64,000 nt of DNA from Bryopsis sp. KO-2023. Its lineage: Eukaryota > Chlorophyta > Ulvophyceae > Bryopsidales > Bryopsidaceae. Positions 1 through 13,236 of the stretch are shown here, piece after piece. The number at the start of each line of letters is the position of its first letter. The first letter of the stretch is position 1. Under the pieces are notes generated by a model, which was not told the DNA's origin, made no database searches, and saw nothing but the letters and a program-made list of their open reading frames with translations. The DNA lies in assembly GCA_030272585.1 (NCBI GenBank), contig BSYQ01000008.1, forward strand, positions 3,720,001-3,784,000, written 5' to 3'. Both the position numbers and the translations under genes were made by a program.

Positions 1-2640
1 GTGCAAACATCAACTAAATTCAGCAAACTTCAAAAAGTTGGTACCAACTATGATTACGACAACATAAAATCAATCAATCAATCCTCTTAACAGGCCTGCT
101 TTATTAGTGCACCAGGATCCCTGCCAGCCCCGAAAATAAAATTTCTGCAGGTGGCTTTATGTGACCTGCTGTCTGGCTGGACACCAAAAAAGCCGTCCAA
201 AGAAGTCGCTTTTTTCATGTTCTGGAGGGGGTCAGAAGCAGACTCTTTGAGTTTTCTATTTTCAAGCATGGCATGTGCAGCGAGCTGTGATCTTGAATTA
301 TGGAATGAAGCTGTTTTGAGCTTATTATGGTGACACGGTTTACATAATCGGGCAAAGGAATTGATTCTCATTGATGAGTATGGGTTTGAAGCGAAAGGAA
401 AAGGAGGAATTTTAAAGGAAAAAAAGCCTGATTAAACAGTATCAAGAAGAGGATGAAAGGGGAAAAATGGAAAAAAAAAAGACAAAAGACACTTTGGATT
501 GACAGTAATGTAGGATGAGGGGCACTGCTCGCCGTAGGACAAAATAGTCTAACCACAGAATATGCATCCAAGTCCAATCAGAATTTTCCTCCCAGATCAT
601 TGCAGTACCACAATTTGGATCCATTCAATCCGTTGCAGGGTGGAATTCAAAGTGCATGAAAAAACACTTGACAGTTTTCATAATATGGCACCATCTGATC
701 GGGTGGTGGTCACATGTTTTTAAAGAAAAGAAAATTTTACTTTCTTGCTGCTGAAGCTGAGGGTGAGCAACACTGCTGCATCCATTGATAAATACTTTTT
801 GTTCAAAAAAAGTTCTGTTCTGTTCTGCATTTCTAGTTCTGTTTCCTGCATTTCGAAATTTGATTAGGTCTGATGGGGACTGGCCGAAAAGCAAGGGTCA
901 GATCTTCCACGGACTTCGATGGAATTGACCTTTATTTTAAGAATAGGCGTATGTGTTTTAATCCTTGCACAATTCTTCAGACTTTTTTTCCTTCTCTCCC
1001 ATCAGGGCCATGTAAATTGATATTCAATTACAGATTTGTGTTTTTTTTTTGGCCGCCAATTATACTTAGGGATTTTGGGACAGCGAGGATTGGAAACAAC
1101 AATACATCTTAGAAAGACTGTGGAGACTGAATGACTGACTGACATCGTGGCAAATTGATACACAGACCTGCCCACCTATATTCATGCATGATTCCTGGGA
1201 AGGATGATGGGAAAAAACAGTTTCCTGTTAATTTCGACAAAATGGGCATGAAATATATGTATGCAAAGCTACCAGCATGCATGCATATTGGTCTGATTGT
1301 TGTAATTGCGAAAAGAACTGTGCATGCTGCAGCTATTTTTTTTTTCACTGGTCCAGTATGACTGGCGTCTACGTTCGTTGATGGATCGACTTTAGAAAAT
1401 ATGAATATAGGTGAATCGTGTGCAACATACACTGCCTTCCAAAAACTAATATCCTAATTCTCACTTTTTCTTGTTGTGCACGACTATATGTTGGCTGCCC
1501 AGAGCCAAGGATTAGTGAAGGAGTGGGTTTAGTGATGATCGACGTCTGTCATGAATCGATTAATCAGGTCGAGAATGTTCCTGTCGATAAGGCAAAAAAA
1601 AAACAAACAAAAAAAGCAAACATCATATTACATTGTGGAGGAGAATTGATGATTATTATTATTATTATGATGATGATTATTATTCCTGTCGATAAGGCGT
1701 TGATGTGGGTGTGGAAGAGTTTCTGAAGGATTGTATTCTTTGGTTTGGTATGATCTTTATCTAGGACAATTTTTGTTGTTGCAATAGAGGCGTTATTACA
1801 CCGGTCCGTATCTACAAACACTGATTGTCATTCAAAAAGAAAAAACAAAATCACCCCCTCTCATAAGAAATCGAAATAGAGGCCTGGGCTTCTACGCATG
1901 TAATATTGATTGATTGATTGTATCGCGCAGGCTTTTGTCCGAAATCAAAACAATATGACACAAATGGACATGTAAATATAATCACAATGATGACTTCACA
2001 GTGTGCACAATAACAACATCTAAATCAGCGAAAACCATTTCTTTCGATATGACGCTGGCCTTTTCCTGCCCATTCCTGCATTCCCTTGAAAAAGGAAACC
2101 CAAGCAACCCCCCCTCCCCCCCACCCTGCACAATCCCAACCAGCCAATCATTCACACGCCAACAGTTCACCCCATCTGAAAAAAACAGCAGAAAAGGTGC
2201 TGGAGAAAAGAACACTTGCATGGGGATGTTGATCTGACCACAACAGAGTATGTCACTGCCCAGCACCACCCATCCTGATATATATATATGTATATATGCT
2301 GCCCATTCTCAACCGCTAACAGGAAATGCGAACTGCAGGGGATTCCAAAACACACATTTTCCATAAATAAATCCCTGGGCCAGACAGCCAGGCAAAAGGA
2401 AGATACATATACGTGTTTGAGAAAATATGTGAAGGTATTGTTGTGGATGAAGTCCAGTGCTGGGGCTGCGTGAAATGGAGAAATAAACAGCCCTGTACTG
2501 GAAATCAAACAGGGGTCAGCGCATCCGATTCACTGCCATCATTAAGTTGAGGAAACTTGGGGCTGTGACTCCAGCAGCCAAGAAAAGTTGGAACTGAGTA
2601 CAGAACAGCAGCAGAGGATAGGAAATTGCACAGAATCAGA
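1..2640. other. Gene-poor stretch, no confident gene
   Basis: Apart from the LINE tail listed separately, I see no gene I can support. Both strands of about 87-371 are open, including a 94-codon minus-strand frame, but neither matches a family I know. The rest is AT-rich with short repeats: an ATT/ATG run near 1650-1685, TTGA repeats near 1905 and a TA run near 2278-2297. Confidence 0.5.
1788..1873 (-). mobile_element. LINE 3'-UTR fragment
   Basis: This stretch of about 85 bases is nearly identical to the 3' end of the LINE at 59910-61198, including the terminal block that reads GGACCGGTGTAAT on the minus strand. No coding part is present, so it is a very short 5'-truncated insertion in minus orientation. 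No clear target-site duplication could be fixed by eye. Confidence 0.7.
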
Positions 2641-2667
2641 TTCTAAGGGTGTCTAGAAAAAATCTGC

Positions 2668-2721
2668 AAAAAACTATTGGACCTTTTCTCGAACCGAGCG
2701 TGTCATCCTTGCGCAGGGGCC

Positions 2722-2753
<32 letters not shown>

Positions 2754-2776
2754 TCAGACGTTCACGAATGAACGAT
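2668..2776 (-). ncRNA. U6: U6 spliceosomal snRNA
   Basis: The minus strand carries the conserved U6 core: the ACAGAGA box, the AGC triad, then the GCATGGCCCCTGCGCAAGGA block ending in GACACGC. The 5' end folds into a perfect hairpin with 6-bp stem CGTTCA/TGAACG and a TTCG loop, as expected for the U6 5' stem-loop. A run of six T at 2673-2668 ends the gene, as for RNA polymerase III. U6 pairs with U4 and then U2 and the 5' splice site, forming the spliceosome catalytic core. A TATA box lies upstream at 2795-2802. The 3' tail departs from the animal sequence but keeps the length of about 107 nt. The gene looks functional. Confidence 0.93.
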
Positions 2777-2794
2777 TAGGAGGGCAGCGAAAAT

Positions 2795-2802
2795 GTTATA
2801 TA
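2795..2802 (-). promoter_or_regulatory. TATA box of the U6 gene (Pol III type 3)
   Basis: TATATAAC on the minus strand ends about 20-25 bases before the U6 5' hairpin, the usual spacing for an external Pol III promoter. I could not recognise a proximal sequence element further upstream. Confidence 0.7.
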
Positions 2803-4629
2803 GTCGTTTTTGACGACTCTCCAAACTTTCGACCCCCAAGCTGCCTTGTCTTAACGCTCCTAACGCGTTGTAACGCTGGCCTGGACCACGTACTCCCCGA
2901 GGGCCTTGAAGCGGGATTCTGACGCGATCATCTTTTCCCACCGCGGAGTGTTTTGTGCCGTCTTGACAGGGGATGCAAAAGTTTGTCGTTTGGGACTGGA
3001 TGTAGATCACGACGCAGTCGGAAGCGCAGGGGCCGCTTGTTGCAAGGAAGAGTGGATCACGTGACCCTTTCCTGGTTTCCGGTTGGAAAAGGAAAGTCGT
3101 CGTCACGGCAGAACTGCACCGCTGCGCTTTTTGGAAGCCGCCAGGGCTCCTCGAACTCCTGTTGCAGAATGTTTTACCCGTCCCATCACAGTGTCTTCCC
3201 CCCCCGATTTGCCAGAAACACGAAAATGACACAAATGAATGTGGATCGATTGATGGATGACGATGTACGATTTGCTTCTCCCAACAGCTCGCTGTTTGCT
3301 GGGAAGTGCGAGCCTGTCGGAAACTGCGTTGGTCGAATCGTGGAAGGGGGCGGGGGGATTGAACTGTCTTTTTCCGCTCGATGCTAAAATGTTTCGTGAC
3401 GGTGGTGTGCAGATGTCATGATACGAAATTCACAAGGGTTGAAAACATTGAAGTTAATTTTTCGTCAGAAACGTTTCCTCCCAGCCAGCAAAAAAAATTG
3501 TCTTCCTCTTTTTGCATTAGAGTCCACTGGCCCTCCACACCGAGCCTACCCAGCTCTGAATTGCAAAGGGAAAAATATTTTTGTCTTAATGTACAGCATT
3601 TGGAAGCAAGAATACAGGATTGAGTTGGCAGTATTGTGAGGAAATGTCTGATTCGGGAAACGGACCACACAGGAGGGTGCCTCCCTTTCTCTTTTTTGTT
3701 TACAGTCCCTCCACCCCACCCCACCTCCTTTTTGGAAAAAAAAGAAAGTGTGTAAGAACAGGTGTGCAAACAAGGCCTACTGCATCCAAGAATGTCGCTA
3801 TCGAAAGTCCAAACAAGAACCTGTTGATGAAAGAAGTCAGTCTCCAGCTGCTTTCAGCTGCGAACAAAGTAAGTGCACTTCTAACTCCTTTTCACGCAGG
3901 CAACATGAGAGGTCGTCTTACAGCTTTCATACCTGATCAGGTATGAAACCTTCATGAAGGTTTCGAGTATCTTCAACCATTTGAAAACCTTTTCGTAACT
4001 TTGTGTTGGTTGGAGAAATATTTGAGGGTGCTCGAGGGCCTCGAATCGAAAGCCCTGGCTCTCGAATACCCCGATCGGTATCCACAGGTCGATGGGATAT
4101 CGAAAACCCGAAAAAGTAACGCCCGGGGTCACCGCATGGCACCACACCGGTCTACTAAAGGGGTGGGGTCGATAATCGAGTTCAATCCAAAGATGATCGT
4201 TTGTGATCATGATTAAAATGAATGGAGTCAAGTATTGTTTCCTTGGATGTTCCGTGACAATGTTTTTAGCTTGATTAAGAGAAAGAGTGAAAGCGGAGAG
4301 GCTGCCGCCAGACAAAACGAAAAAGAAAACGTGAAAAGCTCGTCTCTTTTCCCGTTAAAACTATTTCGACTGTGAACGGAATAACGCCTTTTTCTTTGTT
4401 GGAGTGCACGCCGTCATGCCTTTCCTAATCTGCGACGAATTCACTCAGCCATGACAGAGCCAGAACCGCACGATCGGGTCTTTACTGGGAGTGGTTTCCG
4501 AAGGTGAAATCATCCTAGTCAAGAAAAGCTCCACAGGTCCACAAATGCGCGCCCACACTGCAAAGAGCAGTTCTATTTTGCCTTACATGGTAACCATCGG
4601 CCATACTGCACAAAAACACAAGCCACTCC
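2803..4629. other. Intergenic region without a supported gene
   Basis: 2950-3390 is relatively GC-rich and open on both strands (144 codons plus, 156 minus), but the two frames are shadows of each other and show no family signature. 3881-4315 also has a long minus frame without recognisable domain. The double palindrome at 3925-3964 is listed separately. Confidence 0.4.
3925..3964. repeat. Two overlapping perfect palindromes
   Basis: A perfect 24-bp palindrome (3925-3948, centre TGATCA) overlaps by four bases a perfect 20-bp palindrome (3945-3964, centre TCATGA). Neither lies in a recognised gene or at the end of a recognised element. Confidence 0.8.
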
Positions 4630-7600
4630 TCAGCTGTTCCAAGCCCCCCGACCATGCAACCCAACTAAACCCACACCCCTCCCCGAAGAACTCGATCTAC
4701 CCCCCCTGCCCCAACGACCTCCCCCCCCCCCCCAAGAACCCCCTCCAAAACCACCACGGTCCCCCCTCCTAATCCACCCACCCTCACGCTCCCTGCTCAC
4801 AAAGCTCCTACCCTCAGACCCCACCCCGCTTCCACTCACCCCCCCACTGGGCCCTCCGTGCGTACTAAACCTCCTCGTCATGCTGCCCACCATAACCACA
4901 TCGTCGAAATCTTCTGTGAAACCCCAGTCTTCCTCAGGGAAATCTTGAAACGGACCTGGCCCAGGTCCATAATCCATTCCCCAATCATACCTGGACATCG
5001 ACCTCCCACCTCCTCGACCCGCAGCACCCCCACCCCTCCCCATAGCATCCATTCTCTGCCGCTTGAAATCGCGATCCATGGGACCGGGCCCATCCCCTCT
5101 GTTTCTTTTGGAGAAATCTCGATGAGAGTTCAAATCCAGGGCATGCCATGTGTTCGGCCTCCCCATTGGGTGGTGCTGGTTGCCGGATTGGTAGTGGGAA
5201 TGGCCCATCGGCCGGTTCATTGATGTGGGAGGAGGTCCGGGTGGGGGTCGAGGTGGGGGGACGTTCCGGAGGCCAGCGAAAGGCAATGTGGGGGGTGTTC
5301 TGGCACCCCCTTTTTTAGCTGAGTCTTCAATGCCTGGAATCATGGCTGGAGCCTCCGCCCCCATACCCACCCCCGGGATTTTCCCTGTAGTTTCACTCTC
5401 CCGGGCCCCGCCCTCCTCCATGTCTTGCAAATGTCGATCTCTCCAAATGTCGCCGGACCTCTGTCGGCACCAGAATTTGGTCACGTAGTCCGAGCTCCCT
5501 GCAACCAGCAATGCAAAAAATACGATTCAATCCATTATATTTTTGGCCAAAAAATAGCCAAGAGAGATGTCCTGAACTACACTTTTCCAGTTGGCTCGAT
5601 GGAACGCACTCGATAGGTATAAACCTAAACAAAACCCCAACGAACAACTAGAAAACACTTGGAATTTTCACCTGTGGCGAGGAGATGGCCGAGGGGATGC
5701 CAAGACAGAGACCACATCGCGGTGTCGTGGGCGTTCATCAATTTTGCTTGAGCCTCGGGTCGACTGGCCATCCAATAAATGAGGGAACCGTCTGAAGCCC
5801 CACTCACGAACAGCTCTTCGTGGAAGGGGTGCCATTCACAGCAAGTCACCTCCCGACTGTGACCTCTAAAGTGGCCGAACTCTTTCATCATTCGCACATC
5901 GAAAAGCTGTTTGGGGGGGGGGGGGGGGTGAAAAAACAAACAAACACCCTTTCATTGTTTTGCTGATATCTAGGGTGGGGTTGATCCGGAGAGAATTGCA
6001 GGCGTTCATTTTTGAATTAAATAAGTGCCTTGATCTCTGATTTGAAAATTTTTAACGCCATAGATTTTTTCCATTGACTTCTGCGCGGTGAATCGGGTAA
6101 TTCTCGAAATAAAAAATAAATAAAATAAAAATAATTGAATTAACTTTTTTTTCATAAATTAATTCATAAAACGGAGGGGGTGCTACCTTGCAGACTTGGT
6201 CCCTTCCAGCTGTCAGCAGCCAATTGCCGTTTCTATTCCACCAGATTTGACTGATCCCCGCTTTGTGTCCGTACAGGGTCGAAACGCACTCTCCCTGTTT
6301 CGCATCCCAAAGCTTGACTTGAGTGTCTTTGCTGCAGGATGCGATCAAGGCCTTGCTTGGGTGCCAATCCACGAACTTCGCATCAGCACCGTGGCCTGTT
6401 GTTCCAGAGAACTGTTTTCTGTTAAACAGTGGCTTTATTTTTAATCGTTTTTTTATCTACTTTTATTCTGTTGTTGTTGTTTTTTTGGGGGGGGGACACG
6501 CCATGACACTGTGTCCAGCACAATTCTGGAGCAGGTGGGTGTGGTAATGAAATGTACGCATGCCAAGAATGGCTTTTTTTTTTCTTTTTCTTTTTATATG
6601 GTTATATATTAAGTCTGGAGGTTGGCAATCGACTGCGCAGCAGTGGAGATTTCCTATTTTTCTTTTTCAATCCAACAAAAACAAAAGAAGTGAATGAGTT
6701 ACACAATGAAAGGGGAAAAAGCGACACTCCTCGCAACCCTGCAATATCTTTTCTTTTGAAAAAGCACTGAACGCACACACACAAATACTTCACCCACAAC
6801 CCCCCCCCAAAAAAAATAAAAGACAAAAAAAACCAAAAAAAACGGGCACACTACTACAAGAGGGACGCTTTCATTTTTCCACCAAATTATATGTATAAAC
6901 ATAATATTTATATTTTATTCTGAATCCTGTGAGGGTTCCACCCACCGGTCATGACCTTATCGACTTTGCAAGTTCCGAAGTCCCAAATCCGAAGCGTGGC
7001 ATCGTCGGAGCAAGTGCAAAATTTCAAGTCGGTGGGGGAAAAGCATATCCCTCTGACGGCCTCCCTGTGAGCGACCGCATCGTTCAAAAGCTCCAGATTG
7101 GGTTTCCAGTACTTTATCCTCCCGTTGTCGTCCCCAGAAACCAGGTAATGCTCGTTGTGACTGAACCTCATTGCTCTAACTCCGAATTCATGGGCCTGTG
7201 AATTTTGGGAAGTTAAAATTAGAAATTAAAATTTCAACAGCTGGAACATGGCATCGCTGGACCAGACGAACTGGGGGGTTTGACAGTTTGGTAGCATTTT
7301 ATATATATATATATATATATTTATTTTTATTTTTTTACAGCGTAATGGCCTCGTTGAATATGGTGTTGGAGGATTCACTGTGCATCAAATGGCATGGATT
7401 CAGGTGATATTCTACCTGCAAAATGCTTTCGAAATTGAAGGTGGTTCCGCTCCAAAGAGTGAATTCCCCGCTGGCCGTGCCAGTCATGCACCTCCTCCCC
7501 TCGGGTGTCCAGAGCACCACATTTATCGCACATCGAACCTGGTTTCGAAAGAAAAATAAGAAATTGGGAAAGAAAACAGCAAATCAGCCCAAATGTGATT

Positions 7601-9774
7601 ATTTCAGTGAATAAATACATCCGACAACCACCCCCACCCCCCCCCAAAAAAAAAGAAAAGACAAAAAAAAAAGAAAAAACGGTCCCCAGGTTGGTCATAA
7701 GGGCTAATTTGAGTTGAAAAAAAACAACTAAATAAAAAAAGAGCATGGCCAAAGCACCCCCCGAAAAAAAACAAAAAAAACCCACTGTGATTACCTTGTT
7801 TTGACTGACATGCACGAATTTAGTGTTGAAGCTGGATGCAGGGATGTGTGGATAACAACATGGCGGGAGGACCTACGAAAAGCTTGGAAATTGAAAAAGA
7901 ATAAAAAGCAGCAAAAGAAAACAAAAGATTATCCATCATGCATTGTTTTTAAGAATCGTACATCAGCCAATATTCTTAATAAATAAATAAATAAATAAAA
8001 CTGTGAAGCCATAATGAAGCAAAAACTGAATATTCCTTTTTGTTTTGATTTTTATTTTAACCTGGTGGAGCCAGTCTGACCAATAGTGACAAAGCTATTT
8101 ATTTATTTATTTATATATATTTATTTGTTTATTTGTTTACTATCATTCAACAATCTTGATTTGATAGTTCATATCATGGTAGCCCTCAGCCTCGATACAA
8201 TACACTGACAGACAGAAAAAAATCAAAAAAAATGTGTATGCAAAAATACAGAAAACACCACTGCTACATCCCTTTTTCCACACTTTTTTGTTTTCCCCCT
8301 ATGTAATTGAAGTGAGGTAAATTTGAGCTCCCCCCCCTCCCCCGCCCCTTTTTTTCTTCTTGATCCATACATGACACAGGACATTTCAATTTATCATTGA
8401 GCCTATATGTTTTTGTGTTTTAAAATAAAAAAAAAAATCTCATGTTTTTTTCATACCGTCCCCTCACCTATGGTGGAAAGACAAAGAGGCTTACATCGAG
8501 AGCGCCCGCTGCTGTCGGTTGAAGGCCCCTGTTCTCCTTGAAACTGCGAATTGAGCTGCGATCCTAAATACCAACAAAAATAAATAAATTAATAAATTAA
8601 TAAATTAATTAATTAATAAATAAATAAATAAATAAATAAGTCAAATACACACCTCCAAGGGATTATAATCGTCTCCCCTCACCCCCCCCCAAAAAAATAC
8701 AACATAAAAAAATAGATACTAATAATAATTAATAATTAAATAAAAGTAATATAATCAATTATAACAAAGTCGATTTTTTTCAAAATAGTAACAATTCACC
8801 AATAAACAATTTTTGGGAAGATCAAAGCCATGCATCTTTGTTTTGTCAGCTCAACATTTTTCAGGGGGAGCAAGAATAAACAAATAAATCATTCTATATT
8901 CATGCACTACATTTCACTCCATGACCCCTCCCCGTAATCATGGATTTGTTGGAATTTTTTATTTTTTTTTTCCAAACGGACAAGTACCTGAATCATCTTA
9001 ACCACGGGTGTCATATAATCCACAGTGCGCCTGTGAAAAATGAACAAATAAAAATTCTATTAATAGTTCCCTTATGCAAAAAAAAATCTATGCACAGCTT
9101 CTAAAACATTGAAAACGTTTTGCACGAGGAAAAAACAAAAATCTGAGCGCAACCATCGTGTCAAAAAGACGTACTCCTGGCTGACTCAGAAATTCAATGG
9201 ACGAACAAGCCCATCTACTTTTTTTGTTTTAAATCAGTTCAATCAGCAATGGTTTTGATCGATACACGGATCTAGAATTAGAACTATATAGAATTAGCAA
9301 CGTCCCTCAAGGCGAATTTTTTTCCAAAAAGAAAGCACCTGACTTGGTGTAATAGGTTTTTTTGGTTTTGGTAAACTTTCTATATTTGCTGGATGCATGC
9401 ATGTGTGAAAACTGTATACACTTTGTAAAAATATTTCCTTGAGGAATCTCTACATCACACTAGAAAAGGTCACTGTATTTCTCTAGAATTAATTCTGCCT
9501 TGAAAAAAAGAAAGAAGAAAAATGTGATGTCAGCGAGTTTTGTGGCATTATGAACGAAGATTTTTTTCTTTTCTTTTTTTTTCCCGATCAAAAACTTATT
9601 CAACTGCTGGGAACGAACCGAGAAGATGGAAAGAAAGAAAAAAATAACAAACGCTCACCGAGGCACGGCGGATCTGAGTTGCTTATCGCCTTCTCCACCA
9701 TCGTTGTGAGAAGACACCCTCGCCTCTTTCCCCACCACCAACTGCTGCTTGTTCGCGTAATAACTCGTGTACAT
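4630..9774 (-). CDS. WDR33: WDR33/Pfs2-like pre-mRNA 3'-end processing WD40 protein
   Basis: WDR33 (Pfs2 in yeast, FY in plants) is the WD40 subunit of the cleavage and polyadenylation factor that helps recognise AAUAAA. Nine exons join in frame: 9774-9659, 9030-8988, 8563-8495, 7872-7795, 7538-7416, 7195-6946, 6395-6187, 5906-5672 and 5498-4630, giving 663 residues. The N-terminal family motif appears as [14 protein letters not shown] (residues 31-44), followed by [10 protein letters not shown] and [12 protein letters not shown] repeats fill about residues 103-400, with WDF, LWD and IYW ends and the [13 protein letters not shown] block. The C-terminus from about 400 is Pro- and Gly-rich with RGGG repeats, as in the family. 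ATG 9774 is the first in-frame Met after which similarity begins; a longer open frame upstream (to 10113) leaves the start slightly uncertain. The gene is divergent from the methyltransferase gene 737 bp away. Confidence 0.93.
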
Positions 9775-10510
9775 CTCCCCTCCAAAAAGTTCCGACACCA
9801 CACCAAAACCCGCTGTCTTCCTGATTGATTGATTGGTTGTGTGGGGGGGAGAAATGAGCGAATTCACATTTTGCAACGAATCCAGAAACGATTGGCGGAA
9901 TTCCGCCAGGGAGAAAACCCTGAAGAAATGCGAGTTGGAAGCGGAATCGAGAAATTTGCGTTGGGTGACTTCGTATTTTTGGCGACCGTTTGTATGGTTC
10001 GATGTGGATAATTTTTTTTTCTGCATTGATTGAGGGAGACTGAGAAACTCAAAAAAATCAGAATTATAAGGTTGGTAAGGTTTTTGTTTTTCCTGTTTTG
10101 ACAGTTCAAACACTATTTAGTTTTTTTTTTTCAAGTGATGTTTTAAGTGGAAGGGGGAAGAAAAAGAAGGAAAGATATTAAATAGAGAAGAACCTTTTTT
10201 TTTCGTCGAAAAATCCTGTATTATTGCCCCCCCAGCTGGTGACCCCCCCCCCCCCCCCCCCTCTGTGAAAATAACTTCAATATTTACACACACGTCCATA
10301 CATATTATGATTTTTAAATTACAATATGACAGATTGCATTGCAAACAATACAGTTGAATTAAGCTTTAAAAAAATCCGTTCAGAAATATGAAACATATCT
10401 TCTTTTCACATTTGCCAGTCGTCCATTTTTACTTTTTTTTTTGAAAAAAAAAGAGTGAGAGGACAGGAAATTTCTTTTCAACTTCATGAAATTGTATTGT
10501 CCAGAGTTCG
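9775..10510. promoter_or_regulatory. Divergent intergenic region of WDR33 and methyltransferase genes
   Basis: About 740 bp separate the two opposed start codons, so this stretch must hold both promoters and 5' UTRs. It contains a run of 19 C at 10243-10261 and several A/T runs. I saw no clear TATA box. Confidence 0.45.
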
Positions 10511-11795
10511 ATGCCGGAGGATTGTACCCCATCGACAAACTCGGAGTATGGAAAAACTGAATATTGGGATAACCGGTTCGATAAGGAAGAGGCCTATGAA
10601 TGGCTGGGAGGGTATGAGCGGTTCAAGCATCTCATAAAACCCCACCTAAAATCGACCGACAAAATTCTGGTAAGGTAAATTGACTGGAAAATATTTCACT
10701 GCCAGGGTTTTCTCTGGGGGTGGGGAAAATCTCAGTGAACTGATTTTTTGATGGGTATGATATAATGGACAGATTCTTGTGGTTTGTTTTTTTTTTTTTT
10801 TATTGTGAAGCTCTGTGTCAGGATTGCTGGCGATGTGAAGTTGATTATCAAAAAGATTAAAAAAAGAAGAAAAAGTTTGCAAACCATTGTCCTATTTTTG
10901 GTGCGGGCAGATTATTTGAAACTTGACTTTGAGACTGTTTATTTGTTTATTTTTTTCTGTGAATTGATTTTCCATGCGGGGGTTGAAAAAGAAAAGAAAA
11001 GATTTCTCCTCCACATCTTTGGTGTTGCGACGTCAACACAACCAACTGTCATATTACAATCGGTTTTTTTTCCCCTTTTTGAAATGCAATTCGGATACAA
11101 AAAAAAGCTTCACTGCCCCGATCGCTGTGTGCAAACATCGACCCCATATTTCATTCTATTTTTAGATCTGTGTGTGTTTTTTTCTCCCGATCAATCAAAA
11201 GGTCATAGGCGCCGGGAATTCCTCCCTCCCTCTGGATCTGTACAAGGATGGCATAAACCACATCGTCGCTTTAGACATTTCCTCCGTCCTGGTTTCAAAA
11301 ATGACCAAGCGACTCTCCGAAGCCAAAATCGATTCGATCCGCTACCAACAGGGCGACATGCTGGACCTGCCACACAAAGACGGAGAATTCGATTGCGTGA
11401 TCGAAAAAGCCACCTTGGATGTGCTGTTCGTCGAAAACGACAGCCCATGGGAGCCCCTCCCTCGAGTCCAGTCTGACATGCATACAACCTTGCATGGGAT
11501 CCACCGAGTGCTGAAACCCGATGGGGTTTTCATCTCCGTAACGTTCGCTCAACCTCATTTCAGAAAGCGGTTTTTGAGGGATGGGAGGTATTCGTGGGGG
11601 TGTTCGGTGGAAACGTATGGGGGTGGGGAGGGGGGGAGCAGCTTTGAGTATTTCGTGTATGTGATGAAAAAAGGGGCTAGGGAGGAGTTGGATGAGGGGG
11701 GCGGGGATGGGTTGGCAGTCGAGAGGGGGGTGGATGTCGATTACGTTCAAGAACATGTAGAAACGGAGGATTTCTTGACTCACATGGAGCTGTGA
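10511..11795 (+). CDS. EEF1AKMT4: EEF1AKMT4/METTL13-type lysine methyltransferase
   Basis: A class I SAM-dependent methyltransferase of the family that in animals methylates elongation factor 1A. Two exons, 10511-10669 and 11202-11795, join in phase 0 to 250 residues, close to the roughly 255 of human EEF1AKMT4. The N-terminus has the family block TEYWDNRF (about 17-24). Motif I follows the splice junction as ILVIGAGNSSLP, with the acidic end of beta-2 in VALDISS. Motif II is FDCVIEKATLDVLF, and FISVTFAQPHFR resembles the family's post-II block. The C-terminal 45 residues are Gly/Glu-rich and divergent. ATG 10511 is the first Met of the frame and needs no upstream exon. The protein is probably cytosolic, as no signal is visible. 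It may act on eEF1A or another target; the sequence does not settle the substrate. Confidence 0.88.
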
Positions 11796-13236
11796 TGCTG
11801 ACTGATTACCCAGAATGTGTATATATATATATCCGGAGGGAGTCCAGCTGATCATGTGTGTTTTTTTTCCATGATTTTACTTTCCCTCTTCCGTCCCATC
11901 CTTGATTTTTGGTTTTTCGTTTCCATCCTTTAATTTTGGTTTTTTGTTCATCCTTTGATTTTGGATTTCCCAGGAAGAGGGGTTTCGAAATGTTGAAAAT
12001 ATGTTTCATTTTAGAGGGAATGTTTTTGGTTGTGTCGAGCAGTATTTGTTGATCATATTCTGCACAAACAGCCCAGCAAAAAAGCAAAAGCAAAACTGGA
12101 ATAAAAAAAGACAAAAGAACTACACAGTCGAGGTTCCTTATTATTGCAAAGCAGAAAAACGGTTGGATGCTAATGAGTTGGTGGTGTCGGCTCAACGTTT
12201 CATTTTGACTTGACCATCTGTGCATGCAACCTCCTCTCTTCTTGACATTGGAAATACCCTAAAAATGAACAGGGAAAAAAAAACTTACGGAAAAACCTCA
12301 CATTTGAAGATGAATATTTTGATGTAAGTTTTGACTTGCGCGTTTCGAAAAAAAGAAAAAGAAACAAAAGAACTGTTTCTCAGATTTCAATTAAGCGGTA
12401 AGGAAGGATGTTCAGAAAAAAGAATGAGAAGGCAACGGGGGAAAAGATGAATCCGGTTCTTTTGTTACTGCCACAATAAAAAATATTTTGAATTTTATCA
12501 TTAATTTAAAAAAAAGGATAAAATTTTAAGCAGTCCTGAAATTTTTTTGGTAAAAAAGAAGAAAGGTTCCCAGAAGGGAAAAAGAGAAAAAGAAACAAGC
12601 CATCCAAGCAGAATTCGAATAATTCACCCAACAGCCATGAGGAAAAAAATTCCATAAACACATCGCTGAAAAAAAATATATCAGCAAGTGGGAGCAACAG
12701 CGGAAATCAAAGAATTGGCAAAGGAAAACACAAGAATAGAATGAATTAATTTCAGATTTATGTTTGTGATTTTTATATATATTTTTATTATTTTTATTTT
12801 TATTCTTAGATTTAGTTTTATTTATTCTTTACTCTGTACTTTTGTCTTTCCCAACCAACCTCACCGTTTACTAAATCAACAATGGTGCCCCCCACTCCCA
12901 TGTACAGAAGAGGCAGATAACTCTGAGGGAAAAAAAACCCCCAAAAAAACAGATCAAATTGAATCGATAATACCTCTCCCATGGGGAATAATCCAACAAG
13001 GATAATATATGTCTATATATCCTGATTGTTTTTTTCGACAAATCGACATGTAGAGTGTTTGCATGAGGTTGCAACAGGGTTAATTTCTGTTTCAAGATGT
13101 AAAACAAAATGAAAATGACCCTGGCATCTTCCTGTATTTTTTTTTTTTGTGCATTCCAAATTTTTGCAAGTCCTTTCAGAGAGAACTTTCCATTCTCAAT
13201 TTTTTTAACAAATCTTTACCATATTTTAAATTTTAG
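11796..13236. other. Intergenic, no supported gene
   Basis: AT-rich DNA with many A and T runs. An (AT)n block lies at 11819-11831 just after the methyltransferase stop. Frames up to 139 codons occur on the minus strand (11806-12225) but are low-complexity Lys/Asn-rich translations of A-runs, which I do not treat as genes. Confidence 0.5.

Noticed and set aside
2762-3387. Long open frames on both strands upstream of U6 (156 and 144 codons)
   Set aside because: They overlap each other in a GC-richer patch, contain no domain signature and include the U6 promoter, so coding is unlikely.
10784-11201. Plus-strand frame running from the methyltransferase intron into exon 2
   Set aside because: The intron part is T-rich translation and continues in a different frame from the conserved methyltransferase motifs; it is a shadow.
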